The notes under the pieces: generated by a model | Databases searched by the model: none | What the model saw: the letters and a program-made list of their open reading frames with translations, nothing else | What the model was told of the DNA's origin: nothing | In this document: in pieces, positions 26,512-35,802 of the stretch | How positions within the stretch are numbered: the first letter of the stretch is position 1 | Layout of the letters: the number at the start of each line of letters is the position of its first letter | Source: Bacillus pseudomycoides | GTDB lineage: Bacteria > Bacillota > Bacilli > Bacillales > Bacillaceae_G | Assembly (NCBI RefSeq): GCF_022811845.1 | Contig: NZ_CP064266.1 | Span: 558,001-622,000, forward strand | Direction of reading: 5' to 3' | Length of the DNA stretch: 64,000 nucleotides | Translations under genes and position numbers: made by a program

Positions 26512-26600
26512 AGAGCTAAGGTTAGGTTAGGAAGAAAATGGGGCTAACACCAAAGATTGATGTTAGCCTGCTTTTCCTAATCTGTCTAATAACCTCTCTC
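26512..26600 (-). promoter_or_regulatory. Hairpin-rich region upstream of accD
   Basis: Perfect 8-bp stem GGCTAACA (26543-26550) / TGTTAGCC (26562-26569) within weaker flanking complementarity (TTAGGAAGAAAA / TTTTCCTAA). It lies between the GntR gene and accD and could be a terminator or a leader structure. Confidence 0.45.
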
Positions 26601-26677
26601 TTTACGTTTAACTTTAACCGCTATGCGATAGATTGTTTGTCATAACGTGTCATGGTCATTTCGACAAATTTTATACA

Positions 26678-27322
26678 TTACGAGTGAAACTGTATGTTTT
26701 CCATTAATTCATCATAAATTTTTAGCGCCTCTTCTTCTTTTTTCACGTATAGCGCTTCGTAAAGCTTTCTATACATTTCTATAGATTCTAGTGAAATTTC
26801 ATAAGAAAGAGTCGCAACGTAATCATTTACAATTCTCCAAATTCGATATAGTAAATAATTGTCCACTTGTTCAATAAGTGTTTTAAAAAACGTTTGATGA
26901 AACTCCTGGATTGAACTTTCGTCCTTTTTAAGAACTTGTTGCAACATACCTAATACACTAGGAAACGTTTCTTTTGGTAAATCACATACGATTCGAAGAA
27001 TATCTTTTTCAAGCAATCGTTTCGTCTGTAACAAATCACGAATTGTTTTCTCATCTTGTAATAAAAATGGTGCGATTAATTGAACAAGACCATTGTCATA
27101 GAAGTTTCGAATAAACGTCCCTTCACCGCGTCTTGTTTCAATTAACCCTACGAGTTCTAAAGCTCGCAATGCTTCCCGTACAGATGAACGCCCAACGTTT
27201 AAACGTGCACTTAACTCGCGCTCAGATGGTAAACGATCACCTGCTACTAAACCATCCTCTTCCATAATGGAACGGATTTTCTTTACAATTTCGAGATATA
27301 CTTTTGTATTTGATGATGTCAA
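26678..27322 (-). CDS. GntR-family transcriptional regulator (FadR-type)
   Basis: 214 aa. N-terminal winged helix (about 8-72, RLPSERELSARLNVGRSSVREALRAL, given in part) is followed by an all-helical FCD-type effector domain. TTG start with GAGGAA seven bases ahead. It begins 15 bp after the malic enzyme gene and lies before accD, as in other bacilli, so it may respond to an organic acid and act on these carbon-flow genes; its ligand and targets are unknown. Confidence 0.85.
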   Translation of the reverse strand: MTSSNTKVYLEIVKKIRSIMEEDGLVAGDRLPSERELSARLNVGRSSVREALRALELVGLIETRRGEGTFIRNFYDNGLVQLIAPFLLQDEKTIRDLLQTKRLLEKDILRIVCDLPKETFPSVLGMLQQVLKKDESSIQEFHQTFFKTLIEQVDNYLLYRIWRIVNDYVATLSYEISLESIEMYRKLYEALYVKKEEEALKIYDELMENIQFHS

Positions 27323-27336
27323 TAGAAATTCCTCGC

Positions 27337-28575
27337 TTACTCTTTACCAATCAGCGCTAATTGTCTTGTTTTCTCAGCAACTTCATTTGGATCTACTTGA
27401 CGGCGAGCTACGCCTGTTTCCATCGCAGCTTTTGCAACGTAAGCTGCCACCTGCGGCGCTACACGCGCGTCAAACGGTGCTGGAATGATATAGTCTGTAT
27501 TCAACTCATCTGCCGCTACAAGCTCTGCAATAGCCTCTACAGCTGCCATTTTCATTTCTTCATTAATTTGTGTAGCATGTACATCAAGTGCACCACGGAA
27601 AATACCAGGGAACGCTAGTACATTATTTACTTGGTTCGGGAAGTCAGAACGACCAGTCCCAACAACAGCTGCTCCTGCTGCTTTCGCAATTTCTGGCATA
27701 ATTTCTGGAACCGGATTTGCCATTGCAAAAATAATTGCATCGTCATTCATTGTACGAACCATTTCTTCAGTTAATGCACCTTCCGCAGATACACCGATAA
27801 ATACATCCGCACCTTGTACAACATCTGCTAATGAACCTTCTATACGATTTTTATTCGTATATTTTGCAACTTCATCTTTCACCGGATTCATACCAACAGG
27901 GCGACCTTCATAAATTGCGCCTTTTCGGTCACACATAATAACGTCGCGTACACCATAGCGATATAAAAGTTTAATGATTGCAATACCCGCTGCACCAGCA
28001 CCGTTTGCTACCACTTTAATGTTAGACATTTTCTTTCCAACTAACTTAAGTGCGTTTACAAGACCTGCTACTGTTACAATAGCTGTTCCGTGTTGATCAT
28101 CATGGAATACAGGAATATTTGTTTCTTTTTTCAAACGTTCTTCAATGATAAAGCAGTTTGGTGCTGCAATATCTTCTAAATTTACACCGCCAAATGTTGG
28201 CTCCATTAATTTTACAGTTTCAACAATTTTATCTACATCGTTTGTATTTAAAGCAATTGGGAATGCATCTACACCAGCAAAGCTCTTGAATAATACCGCT
28301 TTACCTTCCATTACTGGAAGAGATGCTTCTGGTCCAATGTTACCAAGACCAAGTACAGCTGTTCCGTCTGTCACAACTGCTACCATATTGCCCTTCATCG
28401 TATATTCATATACCTTACTTTTATCGTCATAGATTTCTTTACAAGGTTCTGCAACCCCTGGAGAATACGCAAGACTTAAATCTTTTGCATTTTCTACTTT
28501 TACTTTTGATACAGTTTCTAATTTTCCTTGATGCACTTTATGCATGTGAAGTGCTTCTTCACGAAGTGTTGACAA
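27337..28575 (-). CDS. ytsJ: NAD(P)-dependent malic enzyme (YtsJ-type)
   Basis: Oxidatively decarboxylates malate to pyruvate. 412 aa short bacterial form with SPGVAEPC, the metal/substrate segment NLEDIAAP and HDDQHGTAIV, and the Rossmann motif GAGAAGIA. The frame opens at an ATG at 28641; the TTG at 28575, preceded by GAGGAGAG, gives the family start MSTLREEALHMH and the expected length. By synteny it is YtsJ, the main NADP-linked enzyme in B. subtilis. Cofactor preference is not read from the sequence. Confidence 0.93.
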   Translation of the reverse strand: MSTLREEALHMHKVHQGKLETVSKVKVENAKDLSLAYSPGVAEPCKEIYDDKSKVYEYTMKGNMVAVVTDGTAVLGLGNIGPEASLPVMEGKAVLFKSFAGVDAFPIALNTNDVDKIVETVKLMEPTFGGVNLEDIAAPNCFIIEERLKKETNIPVFHDDQHGTAIVTVAGLVNALKLVGKKMSNIKVVANGAGAAGIAIIKLLYRYGVRDVIMCDRKGAIYEGRPVGMNPVKDEVAKYTNKNRIEGSLADVVQGADVFIGVSAEGALTEEMVRTMNDDAIIFAMANPVPEIMPEIAKAAGAAVVGTGRSDFPNQVNNVLAFPGIFRGALDVHATQINEEMKMAAVEAIAELVAADELNTDYIIPAPFDARVAPQVAAYVAKAAMETGVARRQVDPNEVAEKTRQLALIGKE

Positions 28576-28678
28576 ACTATCCACTCTCCTCAAATTATTC
28601 TTGCTGCTATCATTCTCTCCAAGTGGTCTGACCACGAACACTATTACTATAATAATCGAACTATAGGGAAATTGTCCA

Positions 28679-31600
28679 TTATATTTTCACTACAACATTT
28701 TCCTGACCGACTATCTCACGAAGTGCTCCTAAACACTCTTCACTTGGATGGATTGACAAACTACGAGATAATTGTACCATTTTATGTTCCTTTTCATAAT
28801 AAATTAGTACTTTCGCAAAACCTGAATAGTGAAATAATATTTTTGTAACTTGATTTAACAACTTCTTTTCATACTGCGATGGTAATTTTACATAAATCGA
28901 TGCTTCTTTCATTTCATTGTAAACTTCCATTTGTTCTAATGAATAAAGACCATTCACAATCCATTGCAATTTATGATTTCGCTGTTCAATCGTCCCTTCC
29001 ACCAAAACAATTGCACCTTCTTGCAACCTATCTGAAAAATGAATATACGTCTCTGGGAAAACGACTGCTTCCATTTCATCATTTTGATCACAAAACGTGA
29101 TGAACGCCATTTTTTGCAATTTTTTCGTCCGAATGACTTTTACACCTGTTATATAAACAACGGCACGCTGTACTTTTCTCTTTTGCCTCATCGCTTGCGC
29201 AAGCGATGGAATTTCTAACTCTTTTACAAGCTTTGCATACTGCGCCGTTGGATAACTGGATAAATAAAAGCCAAGCGCTTCTTTCTCATTATTTAATTGT
29301 TCAATAAATGATAGCTCTTCTCCTTGTACATATACTGATTTTGGGACACTTTCTTCCCCTAATTCACGCGCAAGGCTTGCATACTCTAGAGCACCCTTAA
29401 TGCTGTTAAATAAAGTTGTTCGTGAAACTTGAAAATCATCGAAACAGCCAGCCCAAACAAACGCCTCTAAATTGCGCTCCGTAACAAACTTAGCTGGCAT
29501 ACGAAGACAAAACTCAAATAAGTCTCGGAATGGGTTTCTTTCTCTTTCTTCAATCACCGCATTCACTGTAGCCATCCCGATATTCCGAATTGAAAGCAAA
29601 CTATAGCGAATCGCATTTCCTTCTATTCGGAAATTATAGCTACTCCTATGAAGGGAAGGCGGTAAAACACGAAAACCTTTGCGCTTTGTTTCGCGTATAT
29701 ATTGTACAATCTTATCTTCATTTCCTATCGCACTGGATAATAGTGCAGTCATAAATTCTAAAGGATAATTCGCTTTTAAATAAGCAAGCTGATATCCAAT
29801 CATACTATACGCTACAGCATGGCTTCGGTTAAAACCATAGTTCGCAAACCTAACAATTAAATCATAAATCTGTTCCGCAGATGTTTCATCGTATCCATTT
29901 CGCAAACACCCTTGTACGAAATGCTTTCGCTCTTGGTCTAAGATCTCACGGTTTTTCTTACTTACTGCACGGCGGAGCAAGTCGGCCTCTCCAAGTGAAA
30001 AACCAGCTAACTTCGAGGCAATCTGCATAATTTGTTCTTGGTAGACAATTACGCCATATGTGCTCTCTAAAATTGGTTTCAAATCAGGATGTAAATATTG
30101 AATTTGACGCTTTCCATGTTTCGATTCAATAAAGGTTGGAATTTGCTCCATCGGTCCTGGACGATATAAAGAGTTAACCGCAACAATATCTTCAAACTCA
30201 TTTGGTTTTAAACTGCGTAGTACATTCCTCATTCCCCCAGATTCAAGCTGGAATACACCTGTTGTATCCCCTCTTCCGAGTAACTGGAATGTCTTTTCAT
30301 CCTGAAGAGGTAAATTTCGTATATCAATTTGTTTACCTGTTTTGGTCACGATAAACGTAAGAATGTTTTCAAGTAACGTTAAATTGCGTAATCCTAAGAA
30401 ATCCATTTTTAACAGACCAAGTTCTTCTAACACTTCTGCTGGATATTGCGTTACATATACATCATTATGCCCTTCTTGAATCGCAACACTTCCTGTTAAC
30501 GGCTCCTGACTCATAATGACTCCTGCTGCATGAATAGATGTATGACGCGGCATACCTTCGACGCGCTTTGCAATTTCAAAAACGCGCTCATGCAAGAGGT
30601 TTCCTTGTACAAATTCACGAAGAGGCCTGGACTCTTCGTACGCTTCTTTTAGTGTGATTCCTAACTTTGAAGGAATCAGCTTCGAAAATATGTCAATATC
30701 TCTTGGTGGAAGTCCCATTACGCGAGCGATATCCCGAATCGCCGCTTTGGCAGCAAGCGTTCCGAACGTAACAATTTGAGCAACACAAAGCTGACCATAC
30801 TTATCTTTTACATAACGAATCATCTCATCACGTCTAATGTCAGGAAAATCAATATCAATATCTGGAAGCGTCACACGTTCAGGATTTAAAAATCGTTCAA
30901 AAAGCAAGTCATACTCAATTGGATCAATATCTGTAATTTCTAACACATAAGAAACGAGTGAACCTGCTGCCGAACCACGACCTGGTCCTGTTAAAATGTC
31001 ATGTGCATGCGCGTATTTCATAAAATCCCAAACAATAAGGAAATAGTCGCTAAACCCCATGCGAGAGATAACTTCAAGTTCATGATTCAGACGTTCCTTA
31101 TGCACACTTCCAATCACTGCATATCGCTTCTGTAAACCCTCGTCACAAATACGGCGCAAATAAGCATCTGACGTTTCATTAGATGGAACAGGAAACTTCG
31201 GCAATTGATTGACATGGAAAGGAATTTCTACGTGGCAACGTTCAGCTATACGAACTGTATTCTGAAGCGCTTCTTCTTCACGAGAAAATAAAGCTTCCAT
31301 TTCAGCTGATGATTTTAAATAGTACTGATCTGTTTTAAGCCTTGGTCTATCTGGATCTGTCATCTTAGTTCCGCTCTGAACTGATAACAAGCATTCCTGC
31401 ACAAGCGCATCGATTTGATTCACATAGCGGACATCGTTTGCCGCAACGACTGGAATATTCACCTCGCTTACAAATTGCGGTATTTTTTCTTGCAGGAATA
31501 ACTCATCTTGAATCGCGTGATGCTGCAAACTCATATAAAAGCTTCCAAACATATTTTGATACGCACGAGCAACATCTTCAGCAAGCTCATCTCTTCCTTG

Positions 31601-32008
31601 TAATAATAACTGTTCAATTTCCCCGTCTTTTCCTGGTGAAATTGCAACCAATCCTTTTGCATAATGAGCAAGCCACTTCTTTGGAATCCCTTCTTTAGAC
31701 TTAGTCATAATGGTGCTAGAAATTTTCAATAAGTTTTGATAACCTATTTCATTTTCTGCTAGTAATACAAGCGGATAAGTTCCCTCTTCCTCTCCACTAA
31801 AAATAGAGGCTGTTAATCCAATAATCGGCTGTATGCCATTTTTCTTACATGCTTTATAAAACGGAATTACTCCGTACATCACATTTTCATCTGTAATCGC
31901 GAGCGATGAAAAACCAAGCTCTTTTGCCCGGACGACGAGTTCATCAATTTTACAAGCGCTTTTTAATAAACTAAAAACGGTTTGACATTGTAAATGCGCA
32001 AACTTCAC
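28679..32008 (-). CDS. dnaE: DNA polymerase III subunit alpha (DnaE)
   Basis: Firmicutes second replicative polymerase, which extends RNA primers on the lagging strand before hand-over to PolC. 1109 aa: PHP domain 1-200 (FAHLQCQTVFSLLKSA), polymerase core with LPDIDIDFPD and GRGSAAGSLVSY, tandem helix-hairpin-helix, and a C-terminal OB fold (about 930-1030). No intrinsic proofreading exonuclease domain. GTG start with GAGAGGG upstream. Divergent from ytrH. Confidence 0.96.
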   Translation of the reverse strand: MKFAHLQCQTVFSLLKSACKIDELVVRAKELGFSSLAITDENVMYGVIPFYKACKKNGIQPIIGLTASIFSGEEEGTYPLVLLAENEIGYQNLLKISSTIMTKSKEGIPKKWLAHYAKGLVAISPGKDGEIEQLLLQGRDELAEDVARAYQNMFGSFYMSLQHHAIQDELFLQEKIPQFVSEVNIPVVAANDVRYVNQIDALVQECLLSVQSGTKMTDPDRPRLKTDQYYLKSSAEMEALFSREEEALQNTVRIAERCHVEIPFHVNQLPKFPVPSNETSDAYLRRICDEGLQKRYAVIGSVHKERLNHELEVISRMGFSDYFLIVWDFMKYAHAHDILTGPGRGSAAGSLVSYVLEITDIDPIEYDLLFERFLNPERVTLPDIDIDFPDIRRDEMIRYVKDKYGQLCVAQIVTFGTLAAKAAIRDIARVMGLPPRDIDIFSKLIPSKLGITLKEAYEESRPLREFVQGNLLHERVFEIAKRVEGMPRHTSIHAAGVIMSQEPLTGSVAIQEGHNDVYVTQYPAEVLEELGLLKMDFLGLRNLTLLENILTFIVTKTGKQIDIRNLPLQDEKTFQLLGRGDTTGVFQLESGGMRNVLRSLKPNEFEDIVAVNSLYRPGPMEQIPTFIESKHGKRQIQYLHPDLKPILESTYGVIVYQEQIMQIASKLAGFSLGEADLLRRAVSKKNREILDQERKHFVQGCLRNGYDETSAEQIYDLIVRFANYGFNRSHAVAYSMIGYQLAYLKANYPLEFMTALLSSAIGNEDKIVQYIRETKRKGFRVLPPSLHRSSYNFRIEGNAIRYSLLSIRNIGMATVNAVIEERERNPFRDLFEFCLRMPAKFVTERNLEAFVWAGCFDDFQVSRTTLFNSIKGALEYASLARELGEESVPKSVYVQGEELSFIEQLNNEKEALGFYLSSYPTAQYAKLVKELEIPSLAQAMRQKRKVQRAVVYITGVKVIRTKKLQKMAFITFCDQNDEMEAVVFPETYIHFSDRLQEGAIVLVEGTIEQRNHKLQWIVNGLYSLEQMEVYNEMKEASIYVKLPSQYEKKLLNQVTKILFHYSGFAKVLIYYEKEHKMVQLSRSLSIHPSEECLGALREIVGQENVVVKI

Positions 32009-32125
32009 TGTTGTACCCTCTCTTTACCTATTTGACTACTTTCATTATAGGTGATGAAGAAAGCGGAAATCAAAACATACTTCTTATACTTTGTCCATAT
32101 ATATGAAGAAGAAAGGGGAATGACG

Positions 32126-32464
32126 ATGGATGTAAGACAAATTACTTTTTTCTCTCTTCTAATCATTAGTTACTTTATTGCCTTTGGCGTTATACTTGGC
32201 GGCTCTTTAATTGGGGGAATCGGTGCATTTCTTGTTGGACAGCCTGCCCTTACTTCAATTAATCAATTCGCACAAAATTTACGAATTTGGGCGCTCGTTG
32301 CAGCAATTGGCGGAACTTTTGATACGTTTTATAGCTTTGAAAGAAGTTTTTTTGAAGGGGATATGAAGGACATTGTGAAACAAATTTTACTCATATTTTT
32401 TGCAACAGGTGGCATGCAAACCGGCCTTACTATTATTAAATGGCTTACACAGGAGCATGTATGA
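32126..32464 (+). CDS. ytrH: Sporulation membrane protein YtrH
   Basis: 112 aa, about three transmembrane helices (8-40, 58-75, 90-108) with the glycine-rich GGSLIGGIGAFLVGQPAL. In B. subtilis, YtrH and YtrI are made in the mother cell under sigma-E and affect sporulation. The frame opens at 32051, but AAAGGGG precedes the ATG at 32126, giving MDVRQITFFS. Stop codon overlaps the ytrI start (ATGA). Confidence 0.9.
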   Translation: MDVRQITFFSLLIISYFIAFGVILGGSLIGGIGAFLVGQPALTSINQFAQNLRIWALVAAIGGTFDTFYSFERSFFEGDMKDIVKQILLIFFATGGMQTGLTIIKWLTQEHV

Positions 32465-32964
32465 GGGTCCCTAACGCTTCTACTGCTAAAAGGTGGTATT
32501 TATTTTTAGCAGGCGCTGCTGTTGGCGGTATTCTAAGCTGGTTTATTTTTTTGTACATATACGGTGTTTTTCAGCAAGAGCAAGCAAGTACAATAGCTGC
32601 ACAAAAACAAATTATTAAACAGCAAAAAGAAAAGCTCCATGTTCTCCTTGAAGATCACGATAAATTAAACAAAGAAAATAAACAGCTCTTAACAATCCAA
32701 GAAATTAAAATAAAAATTGTAAACCGCGATAAATACGACTTAGACAACCTGACTTTAGAAAATATTGCAACTTCGATTCATAATGACTTGCAACACCTCT
32801 TAACAAAAAACATACAAAGCATTGCGAAAAATAAAGAGCTCCTAAAAAAAGTAATTGAGAATAAAGTATATAAGCATTATGACCGTACGTATCACTTTAA
32901 AGTCGACATGATTTCTTTTGATACCGTGCTCGAAATTAGCATCAATATAAAACAAGAAAAATAG
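32461..32964 (+). CDS. ytrI: Sporulation protein YtrI
   Basis: 167 aa: transmembrane helix at about 12-35, then a coiled coil rich in Lys/Gln/Glu (about 38-75) and a mixed C-terminal domain. The ATG at 32461 overlaps the ytrH stop and has AGGAG five bases before, so the earlier ATG at 32440 is rejected. Cotranscribed with ytrH, mother-cell sporulation role by homology. Confidence 0.88.
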   Translation: MRVPNASTAKRWYLFLAGAAVGGILSWFIFLYIYGVFQQEQASTIAAQKQIIKQQKEKLHVLLEDHDKLNKENKQLLTIQEIKIKIVNRDKYDLDNLTLENIATSIHNDLQHLLTKNIQSIAKNKELLKKVIENKVYKHYDRTYHFKVDMISFDTVLEISINIKQEK

Positions 32965-33007
32965 CCCTTCACCTGATCCTTTTTACTCAGGTGAAGGGCT
33001 ATTTTTT
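32963..33007. terminator. Terminator of ytrHI
   Basis: 14-bp perfect stem AGCCCTTCACCTGA / TCAGGTGAAGGGCT followed by ATTTTTT. It also sits just past the convergent spoVS-like gene. Confidence 0.9.
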
Positions 33008-33024
33008 CATATTTTGGCAAGCTG

Positions 33025-33300
33025 CTAAGATCTAATTTTTCTAGGACCTACAATTAATTTGATTGCTGTTCTTTCTTGATTATCGATAGAAATATCATGA
33101 AACGCAGGAACGAGAACCAAGTCAATACCACTAGGAGCTACAAACCCTCTTGCGATAGCAATGGCTTTAATGGCTTGATTTAAAGCCCCAGCTCCAATCA
33201 CTTGAATTTCTACATTACCATTTGCTCTTAATACCCCTGCAATTGCACCGGCGACTGAATTAGGACTTGATTTTGACGATACCTTTAATGTATTTTCCAT
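33025..33300 (-). CDS. Stage V sporulation protein S family paralogue
   Basis: 91 aa, full length for the SpoVS family, with the near-invariant KVSSKSSPNSVAGAIAGVLR and IGAGALNQAIKAIAIARGF. SpoVS proteins are small Alba-fold-like factors that affect septation and coat assembly in B. subtilis. The core matches, but the N-terminus and the end (VGPRKIRS) differ from the usual SpoVS, so this is probably a second copy and not the main spoVS. The ribosome binding site GAGGGAG is spaced rather far (11-13 nt) from the ATG. Confidence 0.88.
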   Translation of the reverse strand: MENTLKVSSKSSPNSVAGAIAGVLRANGNVEIQVIGAGALNQAIKAIAIARGFVAPSGIDLVLVPAFHDISIDNQERTAIKLIVGPRKIRS

Positions 33301-33460
33301 ATAAGTTGTTGCTCCCTCTGTTATTTGATGGCCTTTTTCTTTACCAACTGGAATGTAATTAACGTATCTTTAACTAATATTCACACCTAAAGCAAACAGT
33401 ACTATTAACTATACTCATTCGATATTTTTTGAATTCTTCCTGCCCATCTGCCCCAAAAAC

Positions 33461-33497
33461 AAAAAAGATGACTAAACTTTAAATTTAGTCATCTTTT
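33461..33497 (-). terminator. Orphan terminator
   Basis: 10-bp stem with a TTTAAAG-type loop and six T on the minus strand (A run on plus). No coding gene ends here. Confidence 0.75.
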
Positions 33498-33600
33498 TGT
33501 TCATCCCATTCTGGTTCACACCAATATTTCGTGATGCAACTCTTTCAGATGAATGGTTACATATCTACATAAGTAATGTACGATTCTTTATTGGCATGTA
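33461..33600 (-). ncRNA. Candidate small RNA ending at an orphan terminator
   Basis: On the minus strand TTGATT, 17-18 bp, TTATAT/TATATA could be a promoter near 33600-33640. The stretch downstream contains a CCATTC / GAATGG pairing enclosing about 35 nt, then GATGACTAAA / TTTAGTCATC with a T run at 33461-33497. nrnA upstream already has its own terminator, so the second one suggests a separate short transcript. Only structure supports this. Confidence 0.35.
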
Positions 33601-33673
33601 CTTTTGATATATAAAAGGATTATTTTGTTTAAATCAATCTTAATTTAAATCAACATTTGTCAACATGCTAAAG

Positions 33674-33700
33674 AAAAGTAGAGCTTTAAGCTCTACTTTT
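33674..33700. terminator. Terminator of nrnA
   Basis: AAAAGTAGAGC / GCTCTACTTTT stem, 22 bp past the nrnA stop codon. Confidence 0.8.
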
Positions 33701-33722
33701 CTTGTTTTTAATACAGCTATAT

Positions 33723-34655
33723 TTACTTGCAAAGCTCACGTAAGTCTGCGAAAAGACGATCTGCTTCTTCCCAAGACGATGCTTTCGCACCAGAAGCCAT
33801 CGGATGACCTCCGCCACTATACTTCATCGCTAATTTATTAATAACCGGTCCTTTTGAACGAAGACGAACACGAATTACATCTTCCTCCTCTAAAAATAGA
33901 ACCCACGCTCTTAATCCGTCAATATTACCAAGTGCACCAACAACCCCGGATGCTTCAGAAGGAAGTACATCAAACTCTTCTAATACTTCTTTTGTCAATT
34001 TAATATAAGCTGCACCCTCTTCTGCCATCGTAAAGTTTTGTAAAATGAATCCATTTAAGCGAGCGATTTTCTCTTTTGTCTTATACATTTCGTTATATAA
34101 CACTGGGAAATCTACGTCCATCTCAACAAGTTCTGCTGCAAAGCGTAATGTTCTTGCGGATGTATTCGGGAATAAGAAGCGCCCTGTATCTCCAACAATA
34201 CCAGCTAAAATCAGACGCGCAGATTCTTTTGTAAGCTTCAAACCTTTATCTTTTCCATACGAATAAAACTCATAAATAAGTTCGCTTGTAGAACTTGATG
34301 TCGTATCCACCCAAGTAATATCTCCGTACGGATCTTCATTTGGATGATGATCAATTTTAATAAGCTTCTTCCCTTTCGTATAACGCTGATCACAAACGCG
34401 TTCTTGATTCGCTGTATCACAAACGATCACAAGCGCATTTTCGTAAGTCTCATCATCAATTTCATCCATTACTCGTAAATACGATAAGGAAGGTTCATTG
34501 TAACCAACCATATAAATCTTTTTCTCAGGAAACGATTCTTGAAGAATTGTTCCAAGGCCACACTGAGACCCTAATGCATCAGGGTCTGGACGCACATGGC
34601 GGTGAATAATAATCGTATCGAACTCTTTAATTGCTGCTAAAATTTGTTCATGCAT
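33723..34655 (-). CDS. nrnA: Oligoribonuclease / pAp phosphatase NrnA (YtqI)
   Basis: DHH-DHHA1 phosphoesterase that degrades short RNA oligomers (nanoRNA) and dephosphorylates pAp. 310 aa. DHH motifs: RHVRPDPDALGS (19-30), VCDTAN, DHHPNE with the name-giving Asp-His-His, and the C-terminal GGGHPMASGA of DHHA1. AAAGGAG ribosome binding site. In B. subtilis it sits in the same place beside ytpI and ytoI. Confidence 0.94.
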   Translation of the reverse strand: MHEQILAAIKEFDTIIIHRHVRPDPDALGSQCGLGTILQESFPEKKIYMVGYNEPSLSYLRVMDEIDDETYENALVIVCDTANQERVCDQRYTKGKKLIKIDHHPNEDPYGDITWVDTTSSSTSELIYEFYSYGKDKGLKLTKESARLILAGIVGDTGRFLFPNTSARTLRFAAELVEMDVDFPVLYNEMYKTKEKIARLNGFILQNFTMAEEGAAYIKLTKEVLEEFDVLPSEASGVVGALGNIDGLRAWVLFLEEEDVIRVRLRSKGPVINKLAMKYSGGGHPMASGAKASSWEEADRLFADLRELCK

Positions 34656-35021
34656 ATGTATAGTCTCCTTTTTATAAAAGTCTCACTTTATTTTTCATTA
34701 TAACGTAAAACAATTTATACATAGAAAGAATTGCTTTATAATAATAGTGTGAAAGTTTCGATAATCCTTTTTCTTCTCCACTAACCTCTCATAATTCGTG
34801 GAGTTCCATTATATAAATCCAGTTTGTTTTTTCCTATATATCAGTCTCGGCTATGAAAACAAAAGGGAATCCCCACTCATTTCCTTCCTTTGTTTTCACT
34901 CGGCATGAGGCTAAAACAGGCACTGACCATTTCTATGCTTGGGCGGACACACTCTCCCACCTAAAGAAATGGGGTTTTATTTTTGAATTTATCTAAATAC
35001 AAAATAACGGAGGATCATATC
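34656..35021. other. Divergent spacer nrnA / ytpI
   Basis: About 365 bp. Contains a hairpin with arms GAAAACAAA / TTTGTTTTC (34855-34898) and a G/C-richer block to 34975 that is unlike the flanks. I see no gene and cannot match it convincingly to the bcr1-like copies. Confidence 0.45.
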
Positions 35022-35327
35022 ATGCCAGTATTAGTCTTTTGTATTATCATCTCATTTATGTTGTATCTCTTCTATAAAACAAAATATTTCCGTACAAATC
35101 GTCCGATGGAAAAAGGATGGCTTGCCGGAAAGTCCGCGATGGCGCTTGGTGTATTCGTTGCATTATTCGGCGCAAATCAGTTTTTCCTAGAACTCTCTAC
35201 CGCACGTATCATCGTCGGTGCGTTATTTATCTTGTTTGGCGGCGCGAGTGTTTTTAACGGATTCCGTCAATATAAACATTTTTCACCTCTTGCAGTAGAA
35301 GAAGCAGAGGCTTATAAAACAATGTAA
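35022..35327 (+). CDS. ytpI: YtpI-like membrane protein
   Basis: 101 aa with three predicted helices (about 2-20, 40-58, 64-82) and a charged tail. The ATG at 35022 has GGAGG nine bases before; the frame opens earlier at 34983, without a site. Synteny with nrnA and ytoI supports YtpI. Function unknown. Confidence 0.82.
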   Translation: MPVLVFCIIISFMLYLFYKTKYFRTNRPMEKGWLAGKSAMALGVFVALFGANQFFLELSTARIIVGALFILFGGASVFNGFRQYKHFSPLAVEEAEAYKTM

Positions 35328-35333
35328 TCATGT

Positions 35334-35367
35334 AAAAAGCATCAGACATTTATTCTGATGCTTTTTT
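35334..35367. terminator. Bidirectional terminator between ytpI and the 86-aa gene
   Basis: GCATCAGA / TCTGATGC stem with A and T runs on both sides; it overlaps the last codons of the minus-strand gene. Confidence 0.8.
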
Positions 35368-35610
35368 GCGATTCTTTATTTTTAAAATTATATAGGCAAC
35401 AAACGCAGGTGGGATATTAAAAGGGTTTCCTTGCACATAAAAATGTAATTGTTCTTCTTCAAAAGACATATTTTTATACAATTCTTGTTGTGAACGTATC
35501 GTTCTTTGTCTCTGTTCATTTAACCCTTCAATGTAAAGATACTGAATCGGTATCATCATAAGAAAATAAAACAATGCCACACCGCCAAAAAAGAATAACT
35601 CTGCTGACAT
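35350..35610 (-). CDS. Small membrane-anchored protein, unknown function
   Basis: 86 aa from the ATG at 35610 (an ATG at 35622 sits on the AAGGATGG site). One N-terminal transmembrane helix (about 4-22), then a basic/acidic region and SFEEEQLHFYVQGNPFNIPPAFVAYII with a second, weaker hydrophobic patch. I think it belongs to a Bacillus-specific DUF (DUF3949-like), but the family is not certain. Confidence 0.65.
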   Translation of the reverse strand: MSAELFFFGGVALFYFLMMIPIQYLYIEGLNEQRQRTIRSQQELYKNMSFEEEQLHFYVQGNPFNIPPAFVAYIILKIKNRKKASE

Positions 35611-35742
35611 ATGGAACACCATCCTTTTTTCTTTTATATATCAATTATCTGATAATTTAATTATACTACAATCCAATTACCAAATGAAGGGAATTTCTAT
35701 CGAGTTAATTATCCTAGATCATGATTAGTAGCTATATCATAA

Positions 35743-35796
35743 AAAAAAGAGCTGAATGAATCTTCCTCTAAAAAGGATTCTCCACTCAGCTCTTTT
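35743..35796. terminator. Terminator of ytoI
   Basis: Long imperfect stem AAAAGAGCTGA / TCAGCTCTTTT with an inner helix. Confidence 0.8.
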
Positions 35797-35802
35797 CTAT
35801 AC

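Larger units (their letters stand above)
33301..33722. other. Spacer between spoVS-like gene and nrnA
   Basis: No ORF of family character. Holds the nrnA terminator (33674-33700), a second strong terminator with no gene assigned to it (33461-33497), and between them a candidate small RNA. Confidence 0.6.

Noticed and set aside
34855..34976. Possible bcr1 copy upstream of ytpI
   Set aside because: Has a hairpin and CTCCCACCT-like bases, but the order of motifs does not match the other copies.
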